From Nitrospira sp. (GTDB taxonomy: Bacteria; Nitrospirota; Thermodesulfovibrionia; Thermodesulfovibrionales; SM23-35), in the NCBI GenBank assembly GCA_016873575.1, contig VGWY01000037.1:1-15176 (forward strand): a DNA stretch of 15,176 bases. The letters run 5' to 3'. Made by a program: the position numbers and the translations under genes. Position 1 is the stretch's first letter, and the number at the start of each line of letters is the position of its first letter. The notes beneath the pieces are model-generated. The model made no database searches. It saw nothing but the letters and a program-made list of their open reading frames with translations, and was not told the origin of the DNA. Positions 5,561-12,567 of the stretch are shown in pieces.

Positions 5561-7582
5561 ATGGAGAAGGTGGTAAAACTTCAAATTGATGGAAAAGAGG
5601 TTAAGGCGCCAGCCGGCATGAATCTTATTGATGCGGCAGAGCTTGTCGGCATTCATATACCACACCTCTGTTACCACAAAGGTTTGAAGGGTGTTGGTGC
5701 CTGCAGACTCTGTCTTGTAGAAATAGAAGGTATGAAGTCACCTGTTATAGGATGCAATACTAAGGTCAGAGAGGGAATGGTTGTCCACACGAAGACCGAT
5801 AAGGTGCAAGAAATCAGAAAGTTTGTTATAGACCTTATCCTTTCCATACACCCGCTCGATTGCATGACATGTACAAAGGCAGGGATGTGCAACCTACAGC
5901 AATATGCTTATGAGTTTGAGCTTAAGGAAACATCCTTTACAAGAAAAAAGATGGGCTACCCGGTAGATGAAACAAATCCCTTTATACGGAGAGAGCCTGA
6001 ATACTGCATCCTGTGCGGCAGGTGTGTGAGGCTCTGCGAAGAACAGGGTACAAAAGTCCTTGAATTTATGGGAAGGGGTATTGAATCAATGGTTGGGACT
6101 GCATACAACAAGCCTCTTCTGGAATCAGGATGTACCTTCTGTGGAAGCTGTATTGATGCATGTCCTGTGAATGCCCTTCCTGAAGCAGACAGATGGCGTA
6201 AAGGGAGAGAATGGGAGTATGAAAAAGTAAAATCTGTATGTCTTCTCTGTGGCAATGGCTGTGGCATCATCGTAAGCTCGAAAGATGGCAGGATACAGAA
6301 GATTAATACAGGAGAAGAGATAGGCTCAGCAAAAAAATATATCTGCGCGTATGGGAGATTCGGGTATGACTATATTGAGTCAGAAACGCGACTGAAAACT
6401 CCTCTGAAAAGAACAGATGGTGAGCTCAAAGAGACTACGTGGAAAGATGCCCTCAGCATAGTTGCCGATAAGCTGAAGAAAGCAGGCAGGGGCGCAGGAT
6501 TTATAAGCGTTGCAGGGATTATGAACGAGGATGCTTTAACCCTGAAAAAGCTTGCTAAAAATGTTGTTAAAACGAAGAACTTTGATACAACCATAAGTCT
6601 CTATGCAGACGGTGATTCTTTAAAGAACTCTCAAACAGCGATTATCAGTACATCAGACCTTATTGTACTTGTAGGTCTGAATCCATCCCAGTGGGAGAGG
6701 ATTTTACCTGCACTTGATGCCTCTATAAGAAAAAGGGTCAATCGAGGAGCAAAACTTATTGTCATCAATTCCTCTGATATAAAGATAGAAGAGGTGGCAA
6801 TAATCAATCTGAAAGGAAACGAGATATCAAACCTCAAGGGGATTGCAAAGGCTTTAATAGGGAAGGGACTGAAAGCAGACAGGAAATTAGAATCTTCTCT
6901 CAAAGATGTAGCAATTACAGAAGAAATCGAAAAGGCAGCAAAACTTATTATTGAAGCCAGTGAACCGCTCATATTTTCTTCTCCTTCACTGTTTGAAGCG
7001 TCAGCCAATATTGCACTCATCAAAGGAAAGGTGATAGCTGTTGGATTTGAGAGTAATGCGAGGGGTATCGCACTGATGGGTTTGACAACAGACGGTAAGA
7101 CCTATAAGGAAATGCTCAATGATGGATTGAAAGTCCTGTATGCTGTCGGTGAAGTGCCTCTTAACAAAAGGCCAAATACAGATTTCCTCATCGTGCAGAA
7201 CTCACACCTTACAGAGCTTGCTCAACAGGCAGATATTGTTCTGCCTTCGGCAACCTTCTTCGAGTATGCCGGCACGATAGTAGATTATCTGGGACGACTG
7301 AAGCATCTTCATAGAGCGATAGAGCCGGTGGGAGAATCAAAAAGCCATGGGGATATCTTTATTGCCATTTCAAAGATTATGGGAGCTACGATAAAAAAAT
7401 CAACGGAAGAAGAGGTTAAAAAGGCATCACAGGTAAAGACGAAACTGGCATCCAAACCATTTGTGAGGAAAGAAGGACTTGATATATCTCCCAATGAGCT
7501 CATCGAGTCTATCAATAGATCTGTTATTCATGGTTCAAGGCTCTTATGGCTTAAAGAGGCAGTGGGAGCAACAGCAGCCTGA
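5561..7582 (+). CDS. NuoG-like iron-sulfur protein, molybdopterin-oxidoreductase fold without a visible Mo ligand
   Basis: The 673-aa product has the layout of complex I subunit G and of FdhA-like proteins. A [2Fe-2S] domain uses C37, C48, C51 and C65; a His/Cys3 [4Fe-4S] site uses H97, C101, C104 and C110; two ferredoxin clusters lie at C149-C159 and C191-C201; and the molybdopterin-family N-terminal [4Fe-4S] uses C227, C230, C234 and C262, followed by YGRFGYDYIESETRLKTPL. The fold continues to ADIVLPSATFFEYAGT (557-572). At the place where formate dehydrogenases carry the Cys/Sec ligand of molybdenum this protein reads NFDTTISLYADGDSLK, with no such residue, and the C-terminal dinucleotide-binding domain seems to be missing, so it probably only conducts electrons. 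A strong AAAGGAGG site (5548-5555) precedes the ATG, 27 bases after the flavoprotein gene. Gene symbol left empty because it need not belong to complex I. Confidence 0.87.
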   Translation: MEKVVKLQIDGKEVKAPAGMNLIDAAELVGIHIPHLCYHKGLKGVGACRLCLVEIEGMKSPVIGCNTKVREGMVVHTKTDKVQEIRKFVIDLILSIHPLDCMTCTKAGMCNLQQYAYEFELKETSFTRKKMGYPVDETNPFIRREPEYCILCGRCVRLCEEQGTKVLEFMGRGIESMVGTAYNKPLLESGCTFCGSCIDACPVNALPEADRWRKGREWEYEKVKSVCLLCGNGCGIIVSSKDGRIQKINTGEEIGSAKKYICAYGRFGYDYIESETRLKTPLKRTDGELKETTWKDALSIVADKLKKAGRGAGFISVAGIMNEDALTLKKLAKNVVKTKNFDTTISLYADGDSLKNSQTAIISTSDLIVLVGLNPSQWERILPALDASIRKRVNRGAKLIVINSSDIKIEEVAIINLKGNEISNLKGIAKALIGKGLKADRKLESSLKDVAITEEIEKAAKLIIEASEPLIFSSPSLFEASANIALIKGKVIAVGFESNARGIALMGLTTDGKTYKEMLNDGLKVLYAVGEVPLNKRPNTDFLIVQNSHLTELAQQADIVLPSATFFEYAGTIVDYLGRLKHLHRAIEPVGESKSHGDIFIAISKIMGATIKKSTEEEVKKASQVKTKLASKPFVRKEGLDISPNELIESINRSVIHGSRLLWLKEAVGATAA

Positions 7583-7641
7583 ATCGCAACAGATCGCTGA
7601 AAAAATGTACCCTACGAATCGTGGACCAGCAATATATATGT

Positions 7642-7648
7642 GGAGGAG
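7642..7648 (+). promoter_or_regulatory. Ribosome binding site that fixes the porC start
   Basis: GGAGGAG ends five bases before ATG 7654. It selects this start over an in-frame GTG at 7621, which has no such site and would add eleven residues not expected in the gamma-subunit family. The preceding gap from 7583 holds no other gene. Confidence 0.7.
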
Positions 7649-7653
7649 AGAAC

Positions 7654-8229
7654 ATGGCTGATATTGTAGAAATAAGATGGCATGGAAGAGGAGGCCAGGG
7701 AACAGTTACTGCTGCTAAGGTGCTTGCAGATGCTTGTTTAAGCGGTGGGAGACATGTTCAGGCATTCCCTGAATACGGACCTGAAAGGGCTGGAGCTCCG
7801 TTAAGGGCATACAACAGGATAAGTTCAAAGGAACTCAGGATGCACTGTCCTGTCCTGAGACCACAGGTTGTCTGTGTTGTTGATGCTACATTACTTGACA
7901 GCATAGATGTTGCTGAAGGGGCTAAGAAGGATGCAATATTCATTGTGAATAGCTCGAAAGACCCAGATGAGATACGGGAAAAACTTCAAGCAGAACCTGG
8001 ACAAAAGGTTGTTACTGTTGATGCAACAAAGATTGCCCTCGATTGTATTGGCAGGGCATTACCGAATGCTCCCATGCTCGGAGCACTATGTAAGTTAACC
8101 GGTCTTGTACCACTTGATCATCTCCTTGAGGATGTCAGAAAAAGCTTTGGAGAAAAATTTTCCCAGAAGATAATAGATGGTAACCTCGAAGCAGCACGGC
8201 GTGGATATGGGGAGGTTAGAGAAGGATGA
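7654..8229 (+). CDS. porC: Pyruvate:ferredoxin oxidoreductase, gamma subunit
   Basis: The gamma subunit forms part of the CoA-binding region of four-subunit 2-oxoacid:ferredoxin oxidoreductases. The 191-aa protein starts MADIVEIRWHGRGGQG, the standard GRGGQG motif (residues 11-16), followed by TAAKVLADA and PEYGPERAGAPLRAYNR, all typical of the PorC/IorB family. The C-terminal PNAPMLGAL segment also fits. The gene follows the NuoG-like gene after a 71-base gap and overlaps porD by 4 bp (ATGA). Assignment to the pyruvate enzyme rather than another 2-oxoacid enzyme comes from the alpha subunit encoded two genes downstream. Confidence 0.93.
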   Translation: MADIVEIRWHGRGGQGTVTAAKVLADACLSGGRHVQAFPEYGPERAGAPLRAYNRISSKELRMHCPVLRPQVVCVVDATLLDSIDVAEGAKKDAIFIVNSSKDPDEIREKLQAEPGQKVVTVDATKIALDCIGRALPNAPMLGALCKLTGLVPLDHLLEDVRKSFGEKFSQKIIDGNLEAARRGYGEVREG

Positions 8230-8519
8230 AACTCAAAGGATGGAAAGAGCTTACGCCAGGGGCTGTAATAACCGAGGCAGGAAATGCGGTACAGTTTAAG
8301 ACTGGATCATGGAGATCGTTTAAACCTGTATGGATTGAAGAAAATTGTATACAATGTCTGTTTTGCTGGCTCTATTGCCCTGATATGGCGATCAAGGTAA
8401 GGGATGGTAAAAGAGCAGAGTTTGATTATGATTACTGCAAGGGCTGCGGGATATGCGCCCTTGAATGTCCTGGAAGGAAAGGCAACAAGGCAATTATCAT
8501 GGTAGAGGAGGGGAAATAA
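8226..8519 (+). CDS. porD: Pyruvate:ferredoxin oxidoreductase, delta (ferredoxin) subunit
   Basis: The delta subunit is an 8Fe ferredoxin that carries electrons from the catalytic site of the enzyme to the external acceptor. The 97-aa protein has an N-terminal segment KGWKELTPGAVITEAGNA typical of PorD, then two [4Fe-4S] motifs: C41, C44, C47, C51 followed by PD, and C71, C74, C77, C81 followed by PG. ATG 8226 overlaps the porC stop as ATGA, and its own stop overlaps the porA start as TAATG, so these three subunits are translationally coupled. Confidence 0.94.
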   Translation: MKLKGWKELTPGAVITEAGNAVQFKTGSWRSFKPVWIEENCIQCLFCWLYCPDMAIKVRDGKRAEFDYDYCKGCGICALECPGRKGNKAIIMVEEGK

Positions 8520-9700
8520 TGGCGAAGATTGTTGCTATAACAGGGAATGAAGCAGTTGCCCATGCCTTGCGACAGGTGGATCCCGATGTCTGTGCAGCAT
8601 ATCCCATAACCCCTCAAACAGATATGATGCAGAGATTTTCAAGCTTTGTATCAGATGGTCTGGTAAAGACAGAGCTTATCCTTGTTGAGAGTGAACACAG
8701 TGCAATGAGCTCCTGTGTAGGTGCATCTGCTGCTGGTGGAAGGGTTATTACTGCAACTTCATCGCAGGGACTTGCACTTATGTGGGAGATATTATTTATT
8801 GCCTCAGGGACAAGACTTCCGATCATTATGCCTGTAGTCAACAGGGCACTTTCAGCACCATTGAATATCCATGGTGACCATTCTGATGCCATGGGCGCAA
8901 GAGACACAGGGTGGATACAGTTGTGGTCTGAGAATGCACAAGAAGCTTATGATAATACCATACAGGCATTCCGCATTGCAGAGCATATGGACATAAGACT
9001 TCCTGTAATGATCTGCCTGGACGGTTTTATTATAAGCCATTCTATAGAGAGGATGGAATACCTGGAAGATGAAGAGGTGAGAAATTTTGTTGGTGAATTT
9101 AAACAGTTAAACCCACTGCTTGATTTAGGACATCCTGTCAGTTATGGCCCTTTAATCCTTCCCGACTATTATATGGAATATAGAAAGGCACAGGATGAAG
9201 TTGCCTCAAAGGTTTCCAGTGTAGTCCTGGAGGTTGCTGAGGATTTTGAGAAATTATCAGGAAGAAAATATGGGTTATTTGAAACGTACAGGCTTGAGGA
9301 TGCAGAAATCGGGCTTGTTATTGTTAACTCTGCAGCAGGTACATCAAAGGATGTGGTTGATGAATTCAGAGACAGGGGGATAAAGGCAGGTCTCTTAAAG
9401 CCAAGATTGTACAGGCCCTTCCCTTACAAAGAAACAGGTGAGGCCCTCAAGCACCTGAAAGCAGTCTGTGTACTTGACAGGGCTGATGCCTTTGGCGGTT
9501 CTTTTGGCCCGGTATATTTGGATATCGCGACAAGCCTTTATCAGTACAAAAAGAAACCAATTCTGATAAACAAGATATACGGACTTGGTGGAAGGGATTA
9601 TTTACCTGAACATGCAGAGCTTGTCCTCAACGAGCTTGCTGAGATAGCAAAGACAGGAACAGTTAAAAGCTATAAGGAATACATAAGTGTGAGGGAATAA
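8519..9700 (+). CDS. porA: Pyruvate:ferredoxin oxidoreductase, alpha subunit
   Basis: PorA supplies the pyrimidine-binding half of the thiamine diphosphate site and pyruvate contacts. With PorB it interconverts pyruvate plus CoA and acetyl-CoA plus CO2 with reduction of ferredoxin. The 393-aa protein shows AAYPITPQT (Thr31), VESEHSAMS (Glu59, the expected cofactor-activating Glu), ATSSQGLALM, and NRALSAPLNIHGDHSD (Arg109). The NRALSAP...DHSD stretch is characteristic of pyruvate enzymes, unlike the RGGPSTG-type motif of 2-oxoglutarate and branched-chain enzymes. The start at ATG 8519 has a GAGGAGG site and overlaps the porD stop by one base; an upstream in-frame start at 8465 lies inside porD and is not supported. 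Direction of catalysis in vivo cannot be read from sequence. Confidence 0.95.
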   Translation: MAKIVAITGNEAVAHALRQVDPDVCAAYPITPQTDMMQRFSSFVSDGLVKTELILVESEHSAMSSCVGASAAGGRVITATSSQGLALMWEILFIASGTRLPIIMPVVNRALSAPLNIHGDHSDAMGARDTGWIQLWSENAQEAYDNTIQAFRIAEHMDIRLPVMICLDGFIISHSIERMEYLEDEEVRNFVGEFKQLNPLLDLGHPVSYGPLILPDYYMEYRKAQDEVASKVSSVVLEVAEDFEKLSGRKYGLFETYRLEDAEIGLVIVNSAAGTSKDVVDEFRDRGIKAGLLKPRLYRPFPYKETGEALKHLKAVCVLDRADAFGGSFGPVYLDIATSLYQYKKKPILINKIYGLGGRDYLPEHAELVLNELAEIAKTGTVKSYKEYISVRE

Positions 9701-9701
9701 C

Positions 9702-10658
9702 ATGCGAAAACTACTTACCTTAAAAGAACTTTCGAAGAAAGAAATTTTACTTTCGTCAGGGCATAGATTATGTTCTGGTTGTGGTGCCCCAACTGTCGTA
9801 AAGATGGTTCTCCTTGCATCTGACTATCCCGTCATAGCATCAAATGCAACAGGATGTCTCGAGGTGTCGAGCTGTATATCTGACTATACCGCATGGAAGA
9901 TTCCATGGATACATAATGCGTTTGAAAATGCTGCTGCGACTATCTCAGGCGTTGAGACAATGTACAGGTCTTTGAAAAAGCAGGGGAAAATAGACAAGGA
10001 AATTAAGTTTATAGCCTTTGGTGGCGACGGCGGTACATATGACATTGGTCTCCAGAGCCTTTCGGGTGCAATGGAACGCGGACATGATATGCTCTATATC
10101 TGTTATGACAACGAAGCATATATGAACACAGGTATCCAGCGTTCGAGTGCAACGCCCTATGGTGCTGATACGACAACAAGACCTGCAGGTAGTGTTATCC
10201 CTGGTAAAACTGAGCAGAGAAAAAATCTGACAAGAATTATGGCAGCACATAATATTCCTTATGTCGCTCAGGCATCTCCAAGTCACTGGATGGATCTTAT
10301 GAAGAAAGTGCAAAAGGCATGGGAGATAAAGGGACCGAAGTTTATGAATATCATCTCTCCATGTAACAGGGGATGGAGATCAAGGACTGATGATGCCATA
10401 CTGCTGAGCAGACTTGCCGTTGAGACATGCCACTGGCCTCTTTACGAGATAGAGAATGGAGTGACAAGGATAACCTTTAAGCCCAAAGAGAAAAAACCGA
10501 TAGTAGATTTTCTGAAACCACAGGGGAGATTCAAACACCTTTTCAGCTTTGAAAACGAATGGATATTAAAAAAACTCCAGGAAGATATAGACAGGGAATG
10601 GAAACGGCTACAAAAAGAGTCATCCTCTGAAAAGGAGGGAGGATCTTCTCCTTCCTAA
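9702..10658 (+). CDS. porB: Pyruvate:ferredoxin oxidoreductase, beta subunit
   Basis: PorB binds the diphosphate of thiamine diphosphate and the proximal [4Fe-4S] cluster. The 318-aa protein contains HRLCSGCGAP (C24, C27), NATGCLEVSS (C52) and SPCNRGW (C221), the four cluster cysteines of PorB. The thiamine diphosphate motif starts with GGDGGTYDIG (107-116) and ends with YDNEAYMNTGIQRS (135-148), followed by TTTRPAG. The C-terminal end, about residue 290 onward, is charged and probably disordered. ATG 9702 is one base after the porA stop. Confidence 0.95.
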   Translation: MRKLLTLKELSKKEILLSSGHRLCSGCGAPTVVKMVLLASDYPVIASNATGCLEVSSCISDYTAWKIPWIHNAFENAAATISGVETMYRSLKKQGKIDKEIKFIAFGGDGGTYDIGLQSLSGAMERGHDMLYICYDNEAYMNTGIQRSSATPYGADTTTRPAGSVIPGKTEQRKNLTRIMAAHNIPYVAQASPSHWMDLMKKVQKAWEIKGPKFMNIISPCNRGWRSRTDDAILLSRLAVETCHWPLYEIENGVTRITFKPKEKKPIVDFLKPQGRFKHLFSFENEWILKKLQEDIDREWKRLQKESSSEKEGGSSPS

Positions 10659-10674
10659 GACAGGATTTACGATA

Positions 10675-11334
10675 ATGAGTGAAGAACCAAGAGGAGCCAT
10701 TTTACAGAGAGACAAACAGACATACGCCATTGTGCCCAGGATTCCTATGGGTATTCTAACCCCTGAGATCCTTGAAAAACTTGCAGAGATAGCGCGTAAA
10801 TATAAAGTTCGCATAATCAAGATAACCTCTGGACAGCGTATTGCACTCGTAGGATTAAAACATGAAGATGTTGAAAATGCATGGAAAGATATTGAAATGG
10901 ATGTTGGACCGGCAGAGGGATTATGTGTTCATTATGTACAGGCGTGTCCTGGTATTGAAACCTGCAAGTTCGGGCAGGGGAATTCGCTCGGCCTTGCTGT
11001 TAGGATTGAAAAGATGTACGTCGGTAAGGAAGGCATTATCCCTGCAAAAACGAAGTTTGGTATCTCTGGTTGCAGTCTGAATTGTGCGGAGAGTTATGTA
11101 AGAGACTTTGGTGCGTTTGCTACACCAAAGGGGTGGAATATTGTTGTTGGCGGCAATTCCGGTGGCAGACCCCGCATTGGGAATGTTATTGCAAAAGGGC
11201 TCTCAGAAGAGGAAGCAATCGAGCTGATAAAAAAGTGCCTTGATTATTATTCAAAAAATGCAAACCCGAAGGAAAGGATGCCACGATTTATTGAACGCAT
11301 CGGCGTAGAGGAATTCAAGAAGGCAGTGCTTTAA
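10675..11334 (+). CDS. Small siroheme / [4Fe-4S] protein of the sulfite-nitrite reductase family
   Basis: This 219-aa protein matches the small single-chain sulfite reductase type (similar in size to the low-spin assimilatory-type enzyme of Desulfovibrio vulgaris). The N-terminal ferredoxin-like half-domain includes RIPMGILTPEIL (22-33) and TSGQRIALVGL (51-61). The siroheme-[4Fe-4S] motif is C91-x5-C97 (ACPGIETCKFG) and C133-x3-C137 (SGCSLNCAES). K125-x-K127 just before it corresponds to the basic pair that binds the anion in sulfite reductases. The C-terminal half has VGGNSGGRPRIGNVIAKGL and ends ERIGVEEFKKAVL. The start ATG 10675, 16 bases after porB, has only a weak ribosome site. Location as the last gene of the PFOR operon suggests that it takes electrons from this chain. 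Whether its substrate is sulfite, nitrite or something else is unknown, and it could be non-catalytic. Confidence 0.83.
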   Translation: MSEEPRGAILQRDKQTYAIVPRIPMGILTPEILEKLAEIARKYKVRIIKITSGQRIALVGLKHEDVENAWKDIEMDVGPAEGLCVHYVQACPGIETCKFGQGNSLGLAVRIEKMYVGKEGIIPAKTKFGISGCSLNCAESYVRDFGAFATPKGWNIVVGGNSGGRPRIGNVIAKGLSEEEAIELIKKCLDYYSKNANPKERMPRFIERIGVEEFKKAVL

Positions 11335-11347
11335 TTTTCTTTATTAA

Positions 11348-11482
11348 AGAGCCTGTTGCACAAATATGTTTTTTGTCACCCTGAACTCGTTTCAGGGTCT
11401 CATAATATGTTGATTTTATTAGATGCTGAAATAAATTCAGCATGACAGAATGCCTGATCTTGCCATTTGTGCAACAGGCTCT
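11348..11482. repeat. Composite MITE-like element, copy 1 (18-bp terminal inverted repeats)
   Basis: Perfect 18-bp ends AGAGCCTGTTGCACAAAT (11348-11365) and its complement (11465-11482) bound a 135-bp unit with no coding capacity. Inside is a second palindromic unit (11374-11447) whose own ends are TGTCACCCTGAA and TTCAGCATGACA. It contains two 8-bp stem, 5-base loop hairpins: ACCCTGAA/TTCAGGGT (11378-11398) and ATGCTGAA/TTCAGCAT (11423-11443). A related copy lies at 12344-12519 in the opposite orientation. No unambiguous target duplication is visible. It occupies much of the 412-base gap after the siroheme gene and might serve as the operon's transcript end by structure, although it lacks a T-run. 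Confidence 0.8.
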
Positions 11483-11548
11483 AAACATTCATATATCACG
11501 GGCAGACCCCAATAACATTGCACTTAGCCAAGGAATAGAGATAGAAAC

Positions 11549-11627
11549 TGTCATTGCGAGTGAAACGAAGCAATCTCGCCTTTTTGCAAAGAGATTGCCA
11601 CGCACCCTTCGGGTGCTCGCAATGACA
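11549..11627. repeat. REP-like three-hairpin palindromic repeat
   Basis: Outer arms TGTCATTGCGAG (11549-11560) and CTCGCAATGACA (11616-11627) are perfect complements. Inside are GCAATCTC/GAGATTGC (11570-11577 with 11591-11598) and GCACCC/GGGTGC around a TTC loop (11602-11616). The cruciform-like layout and the ATTGCGAG...GAAGCAATCTC wording resemble repeats scattered through many Nitrospirota and deltaproteobacterial genomes. The flanking stretches 11483-11548 and 11628-11734 contain no gene or clear signal that I can support. Confidence 0.75.
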
Positions 11628-11746
11628 AGTATATCAGAGTGTTAGATTGTCTATGTCTATTTTTCGGCCTTAGTATGGTTTTATAAGATACTTTGTTCTA
11701 AAATATCTTGTAAAATATTGAAAAGGGATAATACGAGGAGGAAAAA

Positions 11747-12331
11747 ATGAGAAAACGGCTGATGTATTTTTTATACGTATGCATGCTTATGGTTTTTTCA
11801 GGTTGTGGATATAACGTCATGCAGGCAAACGAAGAGGCAGTAAAGGCTGCATGGGGAGATGTTGAGGCAGCGTATCAGAGGAGAAATGACCTCATCCCTA
11901 ATCTTGTGGAGGTTGTGAAGGCATATGCAAAGCATGAAAGAGAAACCTTTATTGCAGTAACAGAGGCAAGGGCAAAGGTTGGTACTGTAAAGATGTCCAA
12001 GGATATGCTCGATAACCCAAATGCATTTGCCCAGTTTCAAGAGGCACAGTCTGCAATGAGTAGTGCCCTGTCACGGCTAATGGTTGTTGTAGAGAGATAC
12101 CCTGACCTTAAGGCAAACCAGAATTTTCAGGACCTGCAGCATCAGCTCGAAGGCACAGAAAACAGGATAAATGTTGCACGCACACGGTATAACCAGACAG
12201 TAGCGACATTCAATACCTCTGTCAGGATATTTCCTAATAATATTACGAACAGCATTTTACTGCATCTGAAACCTAAAGAACCATTTAAGGCTGAGGCTGG
12301 GGCAGAAAAGGCGCCAAAGGTAAAGTTTTAA
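11747..12331 (+). CDS. lemA: LemA family lipoprotein
   Basis: LemA-family proteins are membrane-attached helical proteins of poorly defined biochemical role, often encoded next to TPM-domain proteins. The 194-aa product starts with a lipoprotein signal peptide ending VFSGC, so Cys20 is the likely lipidated residue. The body shows the LemA pattern: NEEAVKAAWGDVEAAYQRRNDLIPNLVEVVKAYAKHE (in short pieces: AAWGDVEAAYQRR, DLIPNLVEVVKAYA), RYPDLKANQNFQDLQHQLEG, and NRINVARTRYNQTVATFNT. The C-terminal tail is Lys/Ala/Glu rich. A GAGGAGG ribosome site (11735-11741) lies six bases before ATG 11747. The gene stands alone between two inverted copies of the same repeat, and I found no convincing promoter upstream. 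Two TPM-type genes follow, as in many genomes. Confidence 0.92.
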   Translation: MRKRLMYFLYVCMLMVFSGCGYNVMQANEEAVKAAWGDVEAAYQRRNDLIPNLVEVVKAYAKHERETFIAVTEARAKVGTVKMSKDMLDNPNAFAQFQEAQSAMSSALSRLMVVVERYPDLKANQNFQDLQHQLEGTENRINVARTRYNQTVATFNTSVRIFPNNITNSILLHLKPKEPFKAEAGAEKAPKVKF

Positions 12332-12343
12332 AAAATGTACAGA

Positions 12344-12519
12344 AGAGCCTGTTGCACAAATGGCAAAAACTTACAAAATGTCATGCTGAATTTATTTCAG
12401 CATCTAAATATCCTTATAAATCAAAATGTTGTTAGACCCTGAAACTCGATGCGAGTCTTCGCTGAGAGTCGCTACGACAAGTTCAGGGTGACAAATTTCG
12501 TATTTGTGCAACAGTCTCA
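12344..12519. repeat. Composite MITE-like element, copy 2, opposite orientation
   Basis: The left end AGAGCCTGTTGCACAAAT (12344-12361) is identical to copy 1; the right end (12502-12519) matches its complement at 16 of 18 positions. The interior carries the same two palindromes in reversed order: ATGCTGAA/TTCAGCAT (12383-12403), and ACCCTGAA/TTCAGGGT (12436-12443 with 12482-12489). In this copy the second hairpin's loop is expanded from 5 to 38 bases by an extra sequence containing a small CTCG/CGAG palindrome. The inner unit spans 12379-12493. The element fills most of the gap between lemA and the next gene; no transposase is present, and bases 12520-12567 show nothing further. Confidence 0.8.
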
Positions 12520-12567
12520 GAACTCAGAACAATGAAATAATAATATGAAAGAGAAGAATATTTAACA

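Noticed and set aside
5561..7582. Catalytic formate dehydrogenase alpha subunit
   Set aside because: N-terminal clusters fit, but no Cys/Sec metal ligand is visible and the C-terminal cofactor domain is missing.
2843..7582. [FeFe]-hydrogenase (HydABC-like) operon
   Set aside because: The flavoprotein and NuoG-like parts resemble HydB and the HydA N-terminus, but no H-cluster motifs occur in any gene of the window.
8519..10658. 2-oxoglutarate or branched-chain 2-oxoacid:ferredoxin oxidoreductase
   Set aside because: The NRALSAP...DHSD stretch in the alpha subunit and the four-subunit layout fit the pyruvate enzyme better.
11442..11645. 67-codon open frame between the siroheme gene and lemA
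   Set aside because: It runs through the MITE-like end and the REP-like element, and has no ribosome site or protein family pattern.
11693..11732. Promoter for lemA
   Set aside because: Several AT-rich -10-like hexamers occur, but none has a matching -35 at 16-18 bp, so no call was made.
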